The notes: generated by a model from the letters alone, not told the origin. 64,000 nt of DNA from Pannonibacter sp. SL95 (GCF_026672425.1 NZ_JAPPRC010000003.1:1346501-1410500); one strand, 5' to 3'. Positions 21,909 through 32,923 are shown, counted from the first letter of the stretch. Translations and numbers: made by a program.

Positions 21909-22673
21909 TTACTGCACCAAGGTCGGGCCGGAGCCGCCGGGGCGCTCGTTGTCGTTCAGGATGCCCAGACGGCGGGCTACTTCCTGATAGGCCTCGAGCA
22001 TGCCGCCGAGGTCGCGGCGGAAGCGGTCCTTGTCCATCTTCTCGTTGGTCGTGATGTCCCACAGACGGCAGTTGTCCGGGGAGATCTCGTCAGCAACGAC
22101 GATGCGCATCATGTCGCCTTCGAACAGGCGGCCGCATTCGATCTTGAAATCGACGAGGCGGATGCCGACGCCAAGGAACAGGCCGGACAGGAAGTCGTTG
22201 ACACGGATGGCGAGCGCCATGATGTCGTCGAGCTCCTGCGGGGTGGCCCAGCCGAAGGCGGTGATGTGTTCTTCAGCAACCATCGGGTCGTTCAGAGCAT
22301 CGCTCTTGTAGTAGAACTCGATGATCGAGCGCGGCAGCTGGGTGCCTTCCTCGAGGCCGAGGCGCGAGGACAGCGAGCCGGCCGCGACATTGCGCACCAC
22401 GACTTCCAGCGGAATGATCTCAACTTCGCGGATCAGCTGCTCGCGCATGTTCATCCGGCGAATGAAATGGGTCGGAATGCCCATGCCGTTCAGCTGGTTG
22501 AAGATGTACTCGGAGATCCGGTTGTTAAGGACGCCCTTGCCATCGACGATCTCGTGTTTCTTGGCATTGAAGGCAGTCGCGTCGTCCTTGAAATGCTGGA
22601 TCAAGGTTCCAGGCTCCGGGCCCTCATAGAGGATCTTGCCCTTGCCTTCATAGATGCGCCGGCGGCGATTCAT
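21909..22673 (-). CDS. purC: phosphoribosylaminoimidazole-succinocarboxamide synthase
   Basis: A 254-residue SAICAR synthetase, joining CAIR and aspartate using ATP. It starts [20 protein letters not shown], the rhizobial-type PurC N-terminus. Landmarks are [42 protein letters not shown] (nucleotide-binding and substrate loops) and [20 protein letters not shown]. The ATG at 22673 is used because the family starts here; the in-frame extension upstream is a non-coding leader. It is divergent from the zeta inhibitor gene across a ~300-base gap that holds a palindrome. Confidence 0.95.
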   Translation of the reverse strand: MNRRRRIYEGKGKILYEGPEPGTLIQHFKDDATAFNAKKHEIVDGKGVLNNRISEYIFNQLNGMGIPTHFIRRMNMREQLIREVEIIPLEVVVRNVAAGSLSSRLGLEEGTQLPRSIIEFYYKSDALNDPMVAEEHITAFGWATPQELDDIMALAIRVNDFLSGLFLGVGIRLVDFKIECGRLFEGDMMRIVVADEISPDNCRLWDITTNEKMDKDRFRRDLGGMLEAYQEVARRLGILNDNERPGGSGPTLVQ

Positions 22674-22931
22674 GGGCACGTACCGTGTTCGTTCGAGGAA
22701 ATCCATCGAGGCGGGAAACTCCTTGGCGTCTGATTCCGGGTGGCGCGAGCGCTGACCAATCACCGCGTTATCGACATTTAGCCCCGCATTAGCGGCGCGG
22801 AACTTAACCGATCCTTCGCAAAAGCACAATGAGCGCGGCTCAGGCTTTTGCTTTGCCGGCCGATGCCCCCTCGCATTTGCGATATCGCGTTGATTTGCCG
22901 AACGCCGGAGGATATTGAGAAGCCCGAAAAA

Positions 22932-22948
22932 GTCCCCACATTGGGGAC
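22932..22948. promoter_or_regulatory. perfect palindrome in the purC / zeta intergenic region
   Basis: GTCCCC-ACATT-GGGGAC (22932-22948) lies between the divergent purC and the DUF1476 gene, 31 bases before the latter's ATG. It has no T-tract, so an operator or RNA hairpin is more likely than a terminator. The 22674-22978 gap contains no gene. Confidence 0.35.
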
Positions 22949-22978
22949 AGACGCTGTCCGCCAATGAGGAGGCACCAG

Positions 22979-23302
22979 ATGAGCACGTTCGACAATCGCG
23001 AGCAGGGCTTCGAGAGCAAGTTTGCCCATGATGAGGAGCTTCGCTTCAAGGCAACTGCACGCCGCAACAAGCTTCTCGGCCTCTGGGCTGCAGACAAGCT
23101 TGGCCTCGCTGGCGAAGAAGCCGCTGCCTATGCCAAGGAAGTCGTTCGCTCCGACTTCGAAGAGGCTGGTGACGAGGACGTGTTCCGCAAGATCCGTGGC
23201 GATTTCGACAATGGCAAGGTCGAGCAGTCCGACCACCAGATTCGCCGCACGATGGACGAGCTGATGCACACCGCCATCGACCAGATCCAGAAGGGCGAAT
23301 AA
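22979..23302 (+). CDS. DUF1476 protein, alphaproteobacterial F1-ATPase inhibitor zeta
   Basis: A 107-residue helical protein of the zeta family, an inhibitor of the F1Fo ATPase found in Alphaproteobacteria. It shows [60 protein letters not shown] and [27 protein letters not shown] lies 6-8 bases before the ATG at 22979. No atp genes are in the window, so its partner is encoded elsewhere. A strong terminator follows. Confidence 0.92.
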   Translation: MSTFDNREQGFESKFAHDEELRFKATARRNKLLGLWAADKLGLAGEEAAAYAKEVVRSDFEEAGDEDVFRKIRGDFDNGKVEQSDHQIRRTMDELMHTAIDQIQKGE

Positions 23303-23324
23303 GCCTTTCTCCGATGAGCCTTCC

Positions 23325-23354
23325 AGACCCCGCTTCGGCGGGGTCTTCGTTTTT
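23325..23354 (+). terminator. terminator of the zeta gene
   Basis: GACCCCGC (23326-23333) and GCGGGGTC (23338-23345) form an 8-bp stem, followed by TTCGTTTTT. Confidence 0.85.
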
Positions 23355-23527
23355 GGGCCCCGCAAACGCGCGTCTTGACCAGCGGTGCACTTGTTTGAGG
23401 GTGCCGGACAGCCTGCGGTGTCGCATGGCTTGCCGTCGCAGTGCGAACCGGCTTTGATCCCGGTCCAACCGGACAGCGCTGACGAACGTCTCGCGGCGCA
23501 GTCGTGACAGCTCAGGGATCCAAGATC

Positions 23528-24301
23528 ATGTCCAGCTCAACCCAGCCCAGCCTCGCCACGCGTCTGCGCGCAGGCGAAACCATCGTGACCGCCTGGTCCA
23601 ACCTTGCCGTTCCGATCCTTGCCGAAGTCATGGGCCGGGCCGGGTATCCATGCGTCACGCTCGACATGCAGCATGGCATGCATGACATTGCCAGCCTGCG
23701 GGACGGGCTGGCGGCGATCGCGCTTTCGGGTGCGCACCGGGCCGTCCGCATTCCGGTCGGCGAATCGGGCACGGCCAGCCGCGCGCTGGACTTTGGTGCG
23801 GAGCTGGTCATCGCCCCGATGATCAACTCCGCCGCCGAGGCCAAGGCCTTTGCCGACGCGATGAAGTATCCGCCGGTTGGCGCACGCAGCTGGGGGCCGC
23901 AGCGTGGCGCGATGCTGGCCGGCAAGTCGCCCGCCGACTATCTGGCGAGCGCCAATGCCGAGCTTCTTTCGCTGGCGATGATCGAAACGCCGGAAGCGAT
24001 TGCCGCACTCGATGACATCCTTGCCGAGCCGGGGATCGACGGCATCTTCGTCGGCCCGAGCGACCTGTCGCTGACGCTGAACAAGGGGGCAAAGCTCGAT
24101 CCGGGCGGCAACATGACGATGGCAGCTGCGCAGGATATCGCCGCACGCACGCGCGCTGCCGGCAAGATCGCCGGCATCTTCTGCCTGGAGGCCTCCGGCG
24201 TCGGCCCGGCCAGGGACATGGGTTACAGCTTCATCGCCCATGGCGTCGATTTGACGCTGTTCTCCGCCGCGCTGAAGGACACGCTGGCCCGGATCGGTTG
24301 A
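23528..24301 (+). CDS. HpcH/HpaI family aldolase
   Basis: A 257-residue class-II (metal-dependent) aldolase of the HpcH/HpaI family, which cleaves 4-hydroxy-2-oxo acids such as 2,4-dihydroxyhept-2-enedioate. The barrel motifs are visible: YPCVTLDMQHGMHD, AELVIAPMINSAAEAKAFAD, MIETPEAIAALDDILAEPGI and DGIFVGPSDLSLTLN with the metal-binding Glu and Asp. The substrate cannot be told; no other homoprotocatechuate gene is present. The ATG at 23528 is used; GGGATCC upstream is a weak ribosome binding site. It is separated from the zeta gene by a terminator and a ~170-base gap without a gene. Confidence 0.88.
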   Translation: MSSSTQPSLATRLRAGETIVTAWSNLAVPILAEVMGRAGYPCVTLDMQHGMHDIASLRDGLAAIALSGAHRAVRIPVGESGTASRALDFGAELVIAPMINSAAEAKAFADAMKYPPVGARSWGPQRGAMLAGKSPADYLASANAELLSLAMIETPEAIAALDDILAEPGIDGIFVGPSDLSLTLNKGAKLDPGGNMTMAAAQDIAARTRAAGKIAGIFCLEASGVGPARDMGYSFIAHGVDLTLFSAALKDTLARIG

Positions 24302-24445
24302 CAAGGGTCAAGGCAGGGCAGGGTGGCTCGGGTCATCCTGCCTGCCAGGTCATCCCCGGGACGCGCGAATGCGTCCGGACGGCGGGTCGGTGACAGCAGG
24401 GCCGGATCCTGTTCCGGCTGAACCCCTTGTCAGGGAACCCGTCAC

Positions 24446-24658
24446 ATGTGGAAGCTTGCTGCCATCCTCTTCATCATCATCGGCCCGACACTTGCCGGCA
24501 TCGGTGCGCTCGTGCCGCTGACCGTCTATGGCGTCAATGAATTCAACCCGCTGCTTCTGGCAATTGCAGCCGGCATCGGCCTTCTGGTTGCGGTTCCCGT
24601 CAGCCTGGTGGTGGGCAAGAAGGTCAATGACGCCATCCGCCCGCGCCGCTTGGCGTGA
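24446..24658 (+). CDS. small two-helix membrane protein of unknown function
   Basis: A 70-residue protein with two hydrophobic helices (LAAILFIIIGPTLAGIGALV and LLAIAAGIGLLVAVPVSLVV) separated by a short polar loop, and a basic C-terminus (KKVNDAIRPRRLA). Small proteins like this are common in Rhizobiales, sometimes mislabelled in annotation. The start at 24446 has a weak AGGGAACCC before it. No function can be given. Confidence 0.6.
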   Translation: MWKLAAILFIIIGPTLAGIGALVPLTVYGVNEFNPLLLAIAAGIGLLVAVPVSLVVGKKVNDAIRPRRLA

Positions 24659-24754
24659 GGGGCAGGGGCGGGAGGTCTGTGCGGGAAAAGAATGACCTTT
24701 CGCTCTCGCCCTTGGCCTGAGCGTATCGCCAAGGGCGTAGAAATACATTCTGCA

Positions 24755-24857
24755 GTCATCCCCGCCTCGTGCGGGGATCCATCCGGTCTTGCTGCGTACC
24801 GTGAGTTTCCGGCGTCCTCGGGACGAAAGCTGGATCCCCGCACAAGGCGGGGATAAC
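24755..24857. repeat. nested inverted repeat (GTCATCCCCGCC...GGCGGGGATAAC)
   Basis: The left arm 24755-24783 and the right arm 24831-24857 are near-identical inverted copies, differing at about 3 positions. Each arm is itself a palindrome (ATCCCCGC-CTCGT-GCGGGGAT). Total span is ~103 bases in the 24659-24960 gap, which contains no gene. Confidence 0.75.
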
Positions 24858-24960
24858 CGCCGCAATATTGGCGCTCCCAACCATCCCGCGAACGCTGTTC
24901 TGCTGGCCTTGTAGCGTCCGGCAACTGAAGCCTTGCCCCGCAATGGGTGCCGGCGCTGCG

Positions 24961-25515
24961 TTACAGCCGCGCCATGAAGTGGGCGAAGGACATCATGCCC
25001 TCCGGCCAGGGGCCGTGGCCGCTTTCCAGGTTGATGTGGCCGGCGTGACCGGCGTCCTGCAGCGTGGCGCCCCAGGCTGTGGCCAGCCCGCGCGCGACCT
25101 CGAAGTCGCAGTACTCGTCATTCTGGCTGGCGACCACATGGGTGCGGAAGGGCAGGGGCATGCGCGGCACCGGCACGAAGTCGCCGCCGTCGAACTCCGG
25201 CACGAGGCCGGGGCGGTCCCAGTCGGAGGGGGCGGCGAGAAACGCCCCCTTGACCTTGTCCTTCGGCAGCACATGCGCGCCATGGGCCACGAAGACGCAG
25301 CCCAGGGAATGTGCGACCAGCACGACCGGCTTGGTTGCCCGCTCGATTTCCGCGAGCAGGGTTTCCATCCAGACCTTCTTCGAGGGCGTCCACCAGTTGT
25401 CCTGCTCGACCACTCGGGCGGTCGAGATCTTGTCCGCCCAGCGGCGCATCCAGTGGCCGGCCTCGGCATTGCCGAAGCCGGGGATGAGCAGGATCTCAGC
25501 CTCTGCCGTCTTCAT
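24961..25515 (-). CDS. RBBP9/YdeN-family serine hydrolase
   Basis: A 184-residue alpha/beta hydrolase. It has the oxyanion-side LLIPGFGNAEAGHWMRRWAD near the N-terminus, the nucleophile elbow VLVAHSLGCVFVAHG (Ser ~80), and HAGHINLESGHGPWPEG with the catalytic His near the C-terminus. Length is typical of the YdeN group. Substrate unknown. The ATG at 25515 is used: purB ends at 25520 and GAGGCG in its last codons serves as ribosome binding site, so the two are likely in one transcript. Confidence 0.85.
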   Translation of the reverse strand: MKTAEAEILLIPGFGNAEAGHWMRRWADKISTARVVEQDNWWTPSKKVWMETLLAEIERATKPVVLVAHSLGCVFVAHGAHVLPKDKVKGAFLAAPSDWDRPGLVPEFDGGDFVPVPRMPLPFRTHVVASQNDEYCDFEVARGLATAWGATLQDAGHAGHINLESGHGPWPEGMMSFAHFMARL

Positions 25516-25519
25516 CGTC

Positions 25520-26848
<1,329 letters not shown>

Positions 26849-26907
26849 CGCGGGCCTCGTCTTTTCAGGGATGTTGGCGGTGCCAATAGCAGGTAGCGCC
26901 CATAACC

Positions 26908-27414
26908 TCAATCAGCGTGGCGCGCCTCGCGGCTTCGCCGGCGCACAAAGACCAGTGCCGCCGCAACGAGCAGCGGCAGGCCGGCCGGCAGCAGGATGCG
27001 GATCCCGTCGATGGCAAAGAGGTAGGCGGCATTCGCGCCCGTCACCAGCGTCTCCAGCACCCAGTCGCGGCTGAACGGTGTCTGGTGAAAGGCAGCGTAA
27101 TAGAGGCGGAATTGCAGGAAATAGAGAAGCGCTGTCATGCCGGCCGTGCCAAGGCCCAGGAGCAGGAACAGGGCGGCAAAGCGGGCGGTTGCGGCTTCCC
27201 GGCGGTCGGCAATCCACAGGGCCAGTGGCCAGGCGGTCAGCGCGCCGCTCAGGCCGCCGAGACCGAAGATGAAGATCAACGCCAGGGCGCGCGGCGTGAA
27301 GGCCTCCTCGCTGCGCAGCACATGCAAGGCGGCCAGTATTGCCATGGCAACAGGCCAGATCGCGGCGGCGGCTGCCATTTCCAGGGTCCGCGAGCTGCCG
27401 ATGCCGAATTTCAT
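26908..27414 (-). CDS. multi-pass membrane protein of unknown function
   Basis: A 168-residue protein with about four hydrophobic helices (AAAAAIWPVAMAILAALHVL; ALALIFIFGLGGLSGALTAW; FAALFLLLGLGTAGMTALLY; a final helix ILLPAGLPLLVAAALVFV) and a basic C-terminus (RRRSREARHAD). GGAAAATTCC precedes the ATG. It lies 59 bases upstream of purB on the same strand. No family recognised. Confidence 0.6.
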   Translation of the reverse strand: MKFGIGSSRTLEMAAAAAIWPVAMAILAALHVLRSEEAFTPRALALIFIFGLGGLSGALTAWPLALWIADRREAATARFAALFLLLGLGTAGMTALLYFLQFRLYYAAFHQTPFSRDWVLETLVTGANAAYLFAIDGIRILLPAGLPLLVAAALVFVRRRSREARHAD

Positions 27415-27508
27415 TGCGGAATTTTCCCTGCGCCTTGTTGCGTTTCAGGGTATATGCCGGAGAATGCCGGATGCAACATCCGGTTAACCGTCGCGGGCAG
27501 GTGCGGGA

Positions 27509-28750
27509 GTGCAAAGTGTAGACGTCATCGTGCTGGGGGCGGGAATTGTCGGGGCCTCGACGGCCTTGCAGCTCCAGCGCAAGGGGCTTGACGTCGCCCT
27601 GATCGATCGCCGGCAGCCGGGCGAGGAAACCTCCTATGGCAACGCTGGCATCATCGAGCGCAACGGTTTCGTGCCGATCGGCTTTCCCGAGGAATGGCGG
27701 TTCCTTCTCGACATCGCCCTGAAGCGCAGCCCGGCCGTCAACTACGACATGAAGACCCTGCTGCGCATCGCGCCCTGGCTGCGCGCGCTGAAGCGGCAGT
27801 CATCGCGGCCGGCCCTGCAGCGCTTTGCCCATGCCATCGACAGTTTTGAGCGGCAGGCGGTTGCCGAGCACCAGGTGCTCGCTGGTCTTGCGGCTTGCGA
27901 GAAATTCTACCGCAAGACCGGCTGGCTGCATCTCTATCGCAGCGAGCCGGCCTACCGCGCCGCCGAGATCGAGCGACACTTTGCCCGGATCTTCGGGGCC
28001 GAGTATCAGGAACTGGGTCCGCTGGAGATCAACGAGCTGGAACCAGCGCTGATGGCGGACACTTGCCAGGGCGTCTACTGGCCGGACAGTCAGTCAGTCT
28101 CCAGCCCCGGTGGTGTCACCAAGGCCTTTGCCAAGGCGGTGGTCGACCGCGGCGGCCACCTTTACCTCGGTGATGCGCGCCGTCTCAGCCGCTCCCGGGG
28201 GGGCTGGGCTGTGGCGACGGACCGTGGGCCGGTGTGGGGTCGGGCGGCCGTCGTCTGTCTCGGGCCCTGGGCGCCGGACCTCTTGAAGACCTTCGGCCTG
28301 CGCTTTCCGATGATCGTGAAGCGTGGCTATCATCTGCACTACAAGCATCCGCCCAACGCCACCCTGACGCGGCCGGTCGTCGACATGGAACACGGCTATG
28401 TCCTGACGCCAATGGAAAAGGGCATCCGTCTCACCACGGGGATCGAGTTCCGCGACCGAGATGCGCCGCCGTCGCCGGTGCAGATCGGCAAGGCGCTTGA
28501 GCGGGCGAAGGAGATCTTTCCGCTTGGACCACCGGCGGAATCCGAGCCCTGGATGGGTGCGCGGCCCTGCTTTGCCGATTCTCTTCCCGTCACGGGCGCC
28601 GCGCCTGGCGAGGCCGGCCTGTGGCTCAACTTCGGCCACGGCCATGTCGGCTTCACGCTCGGACCGGTCACTGGCCGCCTGATCGCCGAAATGATCACGG
28701 GCCAGGACCCCTTCGTGGATCCCGGCCCGCTGTCGCCTAATCGGTTTTGA
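27509..28750 (+). CDS. FAD-dependent D-amino-acid dehydrogenase (DadA-like)
   Basis: A 413-residue GR2/DAO-family flavoprotein. The N-terminal FAD-binding VDVIVLGAGIVGASTALQLQ (residues 3-22) contains the GAGIVG dinucleotide motif, followed by VALIDRRQPGEETSYGNAGI, as in DadA. The C-terminal GLWLNFGHGHVGFTLGPVTG is the second conserved FAD contact. D-amino-acid or imino-acid oxidation is likely but the substrate is inferred. The start is a GTG at 27509. It is divergent from the membrane protein gene and convergent with the Lrp regulator. Confidence 0.85.
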   Translation: MQSVDVIVLGAGIVGASTALQLQRKGLDVALIDRRQPGEETSYGNAGIIERNGFVPIGFPEEWRFLLDIALKRSPAVNYDMKTLLRIAPWLRALKRQSSRPALQRFAHAIDSFERQAVAEHQVLAGLAACEKFYRKTGWLHLYRSEPAYRAAEIERHFARIFGAEYQELGPLEINELEPALMADTCQGVYWPDSQSVSSPGGVTKAFAKAVVDRGGHLYLGDARRLSRSRGGWAVATDRGPVWGRAAVVCLGPWAPDLLKTFGLRFPMIVKRGYHLHYKHPPNATLTRPVVDMEHGYVLTPMEKGIRLTTGIEFRDRDAPPSPVQIGKALERAKEIFPLGPPAESEPWMGARPCFADSLPVTGAAPGEAGLWLNFGHGHVGFTLGPVTGRLIAEMITGQDPFVDPGPLSPNRF

Positions 28751-28776
28751 TGATGAATGCCGCTTGACTTGTCGCC

Positions 28777-29256
28777 TCAGCGCTCGCGCAGTGGCAGGGC
28801 GACGGTGTCCTTCACCGTGTTGACCACGATGCGGGATTGCACGTCCGACACAAGCGTGTTGTCGAGAAGCTTCAGGCGCAGGAAGTTGTCGTAGGCCTTG
28901 ATGTCTTCGGTCACCACCTTGATCAGGTAATCGACGGCGCCCGTGATGCGCTCACAGGTCACGACCTCCTGCCAGTGATGCACCAGCTTGTCGAAGGTCT
29001 CCATGTTCTCGCGGCTGGGTACGGTCAGCTTCACGAAGGCATAGGAGACGAAGCCGAGACCGACTGATTCCCGGTCGACGACAGCCACGACCTGACGGAT
29101 GACCCCCATCTCTTTCAGCTTCTTGATACGGCGCCAGCACGGCGTCTGGCTCATGCCGGCCGCCTTGGCAATTTCAGCAATGGACTGGGACGCGTCCCGC
29201 TGCAGCACCCGCAACACGCGGATGTCGGAAGGGTCTAGGAGAAAATTTTCGGTCAT
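28777..29256 (-). CDS. Lrp/AsnC-family transcriptional regulator
   Basis: A 159-residue regulator with an N-terminal winged helix (LRVLQRDASQSIAEIAKAAG then MSQTPCWRRIKKLKEMGVI) and a C-terminal RAM/AsnC ligand domain (VTCERITGAVDYLIKVVTED). Length is normal. It is divergent from the indolepyruvate oxidoreductase gene with ~155 bases between; Lrp-like proteins next to such genes usually control them in response to amino acids, so regulation of 29411-32923 is inferred. The ATG at 29256 matches the family start. Confidence 0.93.
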   Translation of the reverse strand: MTENFLLDPSDIRVLRVLQRDASQSIAEIAKAAGMSQTPCWRRIKKLKEMGVIRQVVAVVDRESVGLGFVSYAFVKLTVPSRENMETFDKLVHHWQEVVTCERITGAVDYLIKVVTEDIKAYDNFLRLKLLDNTLVSDVQSRIVVNTVKDTVALPLRER

Positions 29257-29410
29257 TCCCGGCTTCTTGGAAGGATTGCGCCGCTTTAGGCTCTTGTGCC
29301 GGCACATTAGCACAGAAATTATCGCGGAAAAGGACGATATTGGTTCTTCGAGAGGCAGTGATCCGGCGATGCCGTCAAAGCGTCGTCGGACCGGCCGAGG
29401 AGGGGATCCG

Positions 29411-32400
29411 ATGAACGCCTATGCACCCATCGTCACACGTGACGATCTGGCCCGCAAGTCCGTAACGCTGGACGACAAGTTTGTGGCCTTGGACGGCCGA
29501 ATTTATCTCACCGGCATCCAGGCGCTGGTGCGTCTGGCGCTGGATCGCAAGCGCCTCGACCGGGACGCGGGACTGAAGACGGGAGGCTTCATTTCCGGAT
29601 ATCGCGGCTCCCCTTTGGCGGGCTACGACACCGAGCTGACCCGGGCGCGCCGGCATCTTGCCTCCCATGACGTGGTGTTCAAGCCGGGCGTCAACGAGGA
29701 GCTCGGCGCCACTGCGGTCTGGGGTTCACAGAAGGTGCGCCAGCACGGGCGCGGTTCCAGCTACGACGGCGTCTTCGGCATCTGGTACGGCAAGGCCCCC
29801 GGCGTGGACCGGGCTGGCGATGTGCTGAAACAGGCCAATGCCTCGGGGGTCGATCGCAACGGCGGCGTTCTGGCCCTTGCCGGCGACGACCACCTTGCCA
29901 AATCCTCGATCCTTCCGGCGCAAAGCGAGTTCTTCTTCGAGCACGCCGAAATGCCCGTCCTCAATCCGGCCGATATCCAGGAAGTTCTCGACTACGGCCT
30001 GCACGGCTTCGAACTGTCGCGCTATGCCGGTCTGTGGACTGCGATGATCTGCCTTGCCGACACGATGGACGCGTCGGCGACCATTTCCGTTGCCCCGCAG
30101 CGGCTGAAGTTCCTGCGCCCGGACAGCGATCCGTGGGCCGAGCAGGATCTCAACCGCGTGCTGCTGCTGGGCAACCGGCTCGAGACCGAACGCCTCCTGC
30201 GCGACGTGCGCATCCCGGCGGCCCAGGCCTATGTCCGTGCCAACCGGCTGGATGCCATCGCCTTCGGTGCCAGCCGTCCTCGCTTCGGTATTGTCGCCAC
30301 CGGCAAGGCCTTCCGCGACCTGTTGCAGGCGCTGGACCTTCTCGGCATCACCGAGGCCCGCGCCCGTGACATCGGCCTTGCCGTCTACAAGGTGGCCATG
30401 CCCTGGCCGCTGGAGCCCTACAATTTCACCGAATTCGGCCGGGGCCTGTCCAAGCTGCTCGTCGTCGAGCACAAGCGGGCCTTCATGGAGCCGCAGATCA
30501 AGTCGATCTCCTACCACTGGCCGGAAGGCTCGCGCCCGCTGATCTGGGGCAAGCGCACGCCGGATGGCTCGCCGTTCCTGTCGGATGTGCTGGAGCTGTC
30601 TGTCGCGGAAATCCTGCAGGCCTTGCTGAAGTACCTGCCGGACGAGATCGTCACCGACGAGATGCGCGCCGTCAGCGAAAAGATGACGATGCAGGTCATG
30701 TGGGCGCAAGGCCATGCCGAACGGGCCGCGCGCGTGCCCTATTTCTGCTCCGGCTGCCCGCATTCCTCCTCGACCAAGACGCCGGAAGGCTCGCGCTCAC
30801 TGCCGGGCATCGGCTGCCACGCCATGACCGAGCAGGCCGGACGCACCACCGACGGCCAGATCGCCATGGGCGGCGAGGGCGTGCTGTGGGTCGGCCAGAA
30901 GGACTTCTCCAACGACACCCACGTTTTCGCCAACCTGGGCGATGGCACCTATTTCCATTCCGGCATTCTGGCGATCCGTCAGTCGATCGCCGCGAAGATG
31001 CCGATCACCTACAAGATCCTCTACAACGACGCCGTCGCCATGACGGGCGGCCAGCCGCATGACGGCACGCTCACCGTGCCGCAGATCACCCGGCAGCTCG
31101 AGGCCGAAGGCGTTGACCGCATTGCCGTCGTCTCGGAAAACCCCGATGCCTATATCGGCCGCAGCGATCTGGCCCCGCTGACCCAGGTCGTGCACCGCGA
31201 TCTCCTGATGGATGTGCAGCGCGAGTTCCAGACCGTGCCGGGCGTCACCGTCATCGTCTATGACCAGACGTGCGCGGCCGAAAAGCGCCGCCGCCGCAAG
31301 AAGGGCTCGTTCCCCGATCCGGATCTGCGCCTGTTCATCAACGATCGTGTGTGCGAGGGCTGCGGTGACTGTTCGGTGCAGTCCAACTGTCTCTCCGTCG
31401 AGCCGCTGAAGACCGCCTTCGGCGAAAAGCGCCAGATCAACCAGTCGAGCTGCAACAAGGACTTCTCCTGCGTGAAGGGCTTCTGCCCGTCCTTCGTCGA
31501 GGTTGGCGGCGCGGCCCTGCGCAAGGCGACCACCAAGGGCCTCGACATCGACGCCATGCTGGCGGACCTGCCCGAGGTCGAGCTGCCGGGGCTGGAGCGC
31601 ACCCGCAACCTGCTCGTTGCCGGTATCGGTGGCATGGGCGTGACGACCATCTCCGCCGTGCTCGCCATGGCGGCGCATCTGGATGGCATCCAGGCCTCGA
31701 CACTGGATATGACCGGCCTTGCCCAGAAGGGCGGCCCGGTCACCTCGCACGTGCGCTTTGCCTCGCTTGAGCGGGGCATTGAGGGACCGCGCGTGCCGAC
31801 AGCCGCGCTCGATGTGCTGATCGCCTCTGACATGGTCGTTGCCACCAACGCCGAACAGCTGGCGCTGGCCAACCGTCCGGTGATGCTGAGTGTCGCCAAT
31901 ACCCGCGTGGCGCCGACGGCCGAATTCGTCCTGAAGCAGACCTTGTCCTTCGATGAGGCGCGGATGCTGAAGTCGCTGGAAGCCGCCTCGCGCGCCTGCC
32001 TGCCGATTGATGCGGCGAGCGTTGCCGAGAAGCTTTTCGGCGATGCCATCTACGCCAACATGATGCTGGTCGGCATGGCCTATCAGGCCGGCGGCCTGCC
32101 GCTGCATGCCGAAGCCATCGAGGCCGCGCTGGAGCTGAACGGCGCGTCTGTGGCCAGCAACATCAAGGCCTTCCGCGCCGGGCGCGTGCTGGCTGCCGAT
32201 CCTGCGAAGATCCTGTCCGCCCTGCCGGGCCAGGAAAAGCCGGCACCCGAGACGCTGGACGAGAAGATCTCCCGCTACGCCCGGGAACTCACTGCCTACC
32301 AGAACGCTGCCTATGCCGACCGCTTCACAGCGCTGGTTGGCGACCTGCGCAAGGCCGACGCGACCCATGGTCCGGGCACCTTCCGCCTCACCGAGACGGT

Positions 32401-32923
32401 CGCCGACATGCTCTACAAGGTGATGGCCTACAAGGACGAGTATGAAGTCGCGCGGCTCTATGCCGACCCGGCCTTCAAGGCGAAGCTGCTGGCGCAGTTC
32501 GATGATCCGAAGAAGCTGAAAGTCCTGCTGGCCCCGCCGCTTCTGGCCCATCGCAAGGATCCGAAGACGGGCCGTCCGGCGAAGATCGGCTTCGGCCCTT
32601 GGATCTTCACCGCCTTCCGCCTGTTGTCGAAGTTCAAATCGCTGCGCGGCACCAGGCTCGACATCTTTGGCTACAACACCGAGCGCAAGGCGGAACGGGC
32701 GCTGGTCGACAGCTACAGCGCCGATGTCGCGGTTCTCACCGGTCACCTGGGCACGGCGAGCTACGGCCTTCTGGTGGAGATCGCCCGCGTGCCGGATCTG
32801 GTGCGTGGCTTTGGCCCGGTGAAGGAAGCAAACCTTGCCAAGGCCGAGGCCAAGCGCGCCCAGCTGATGCAGAAACTCGTTACCGGCAACGGTTCTGAAG
32901 GGTTCATGGCTGCGGCAGAGTAA
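29411..32923 (+). CDS. indolepyruvate ferredoxin oxidoreductase, fused single-chain form
   Basis: A 1170-residue enzyme that oxidatively decarboxylates aryl-pyruvates (from aromatic amino acids) to aryl-acetyl-CoA, reducing ferredoxin. The N-terminal pyrimidine-binding TPP domain (~20-400), the PP-type TPP domain (~430-630, with YFCSGCPHSSSTKTPEGSRS and GGEGVLWVGQK) and a 4Fe-4S Cys cluster (CEGCGDCSVQSNC, ~647-659) are followed by the gamma domain (LLVAGIGGMGVTTISAVLAM, ~735-755). This is the long fused alphaproteobacterial type. The ATG at 29411 is used; the ~100 in-frame residues upstream belong to the intergenic region. A hairpin follows. Confidence 0.95.
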   Translation: MNAYAPIVTRDDLARKSVTLDDKFVALDGRIYLTGIQALVRLALDRKRLDRDAGLKTGGFISGYRGSPLAGYDTELTRARRHLASHDVVFKPGVNEELGATAVWGSQKVRQHGRGSSYDGVFGIWYGKAPGVDRAGDVLKQANASGVDRNGGVLALAGDDHLAKSSILPAQSEFFFEHAEMPVLNPADIQEVLDYGLHGFELSRYAGLWTAMICLADTMDASATISVAPQRLKFLRPDSDPWAEQDLNRVLLLGNRLETERLLRDVRIPAAQAYVRANRLDAIAFGASRPRFGIVATGKAFRDLLQALDLLGITEARARDIGLAVYKVAMPWPLEPYNFTEFGRGLSKLLVVEHKRAFMEPQIKSISYHWPEGSRPLIWGKRTPDGSPFLSDVLELSVAEILQALLKYLPDEIVTDEMRAVSEKMTMQVMWAQGHAERAARVPYFCSGCPHSSSTKTPEGSRSLPGIGCHAMTEQAGRTTDGQIAMGGEGVLWVGQKDFSNDTHVFANLGDGTYFHSGILAIRQSIAAKMPITYKILYNDAVAMTGGQPHDGTLTVPQITRQLEAEGVDRIAVVSENPDAYIGRSDLAPLTQVVHRDLLMDVQREFQTVPGVTVIVYDQTCAAEKRRRRKKGSFPDPDLRLFINDRVCEGCGDCSVQSNCLSVEPLKTAFGEKRQINQSSCNKDFSCVKGFCPSFVEVGGAALRKATTKGLDIDAMLADLPEVELPGLERTRNLLVAGIGGMGVTTISAVLAMAAHLDGIQASTLDMTGLAQKGGPVTSHVRFASLERGIEGPRVPTAALDVLIASDMVVATNAEQLALANRPVMLSVANTRVAPTAEFVLKQTLSFDEARMLKSLEAASRACLPIDAASVAEKLFGDAIYANMMLVGMAYQAGGLPLHAEAIEAALELNGASVASNIKAFRAGRVLAADPAKILSALPGQEKPAPETLDEKISRYARELTAYQNAAYADRFTALVGDLRKADATHGPGTFRLTETVADMLYKVMAYKDEYEVARLYADPAFKAKLLAQFDDPKKLKVLLAPPLLAHRKDPKTGRPAKIGFGPWIFTAFRLLSKFKSLRGTRLDIFGYNTERKAERALVDSYSADVAVLTGHLGTASYGLLVEIARVPDLVRGFGPVKEANLAKAEAKRAQLMQKLVTGNGSEGFMAAAE

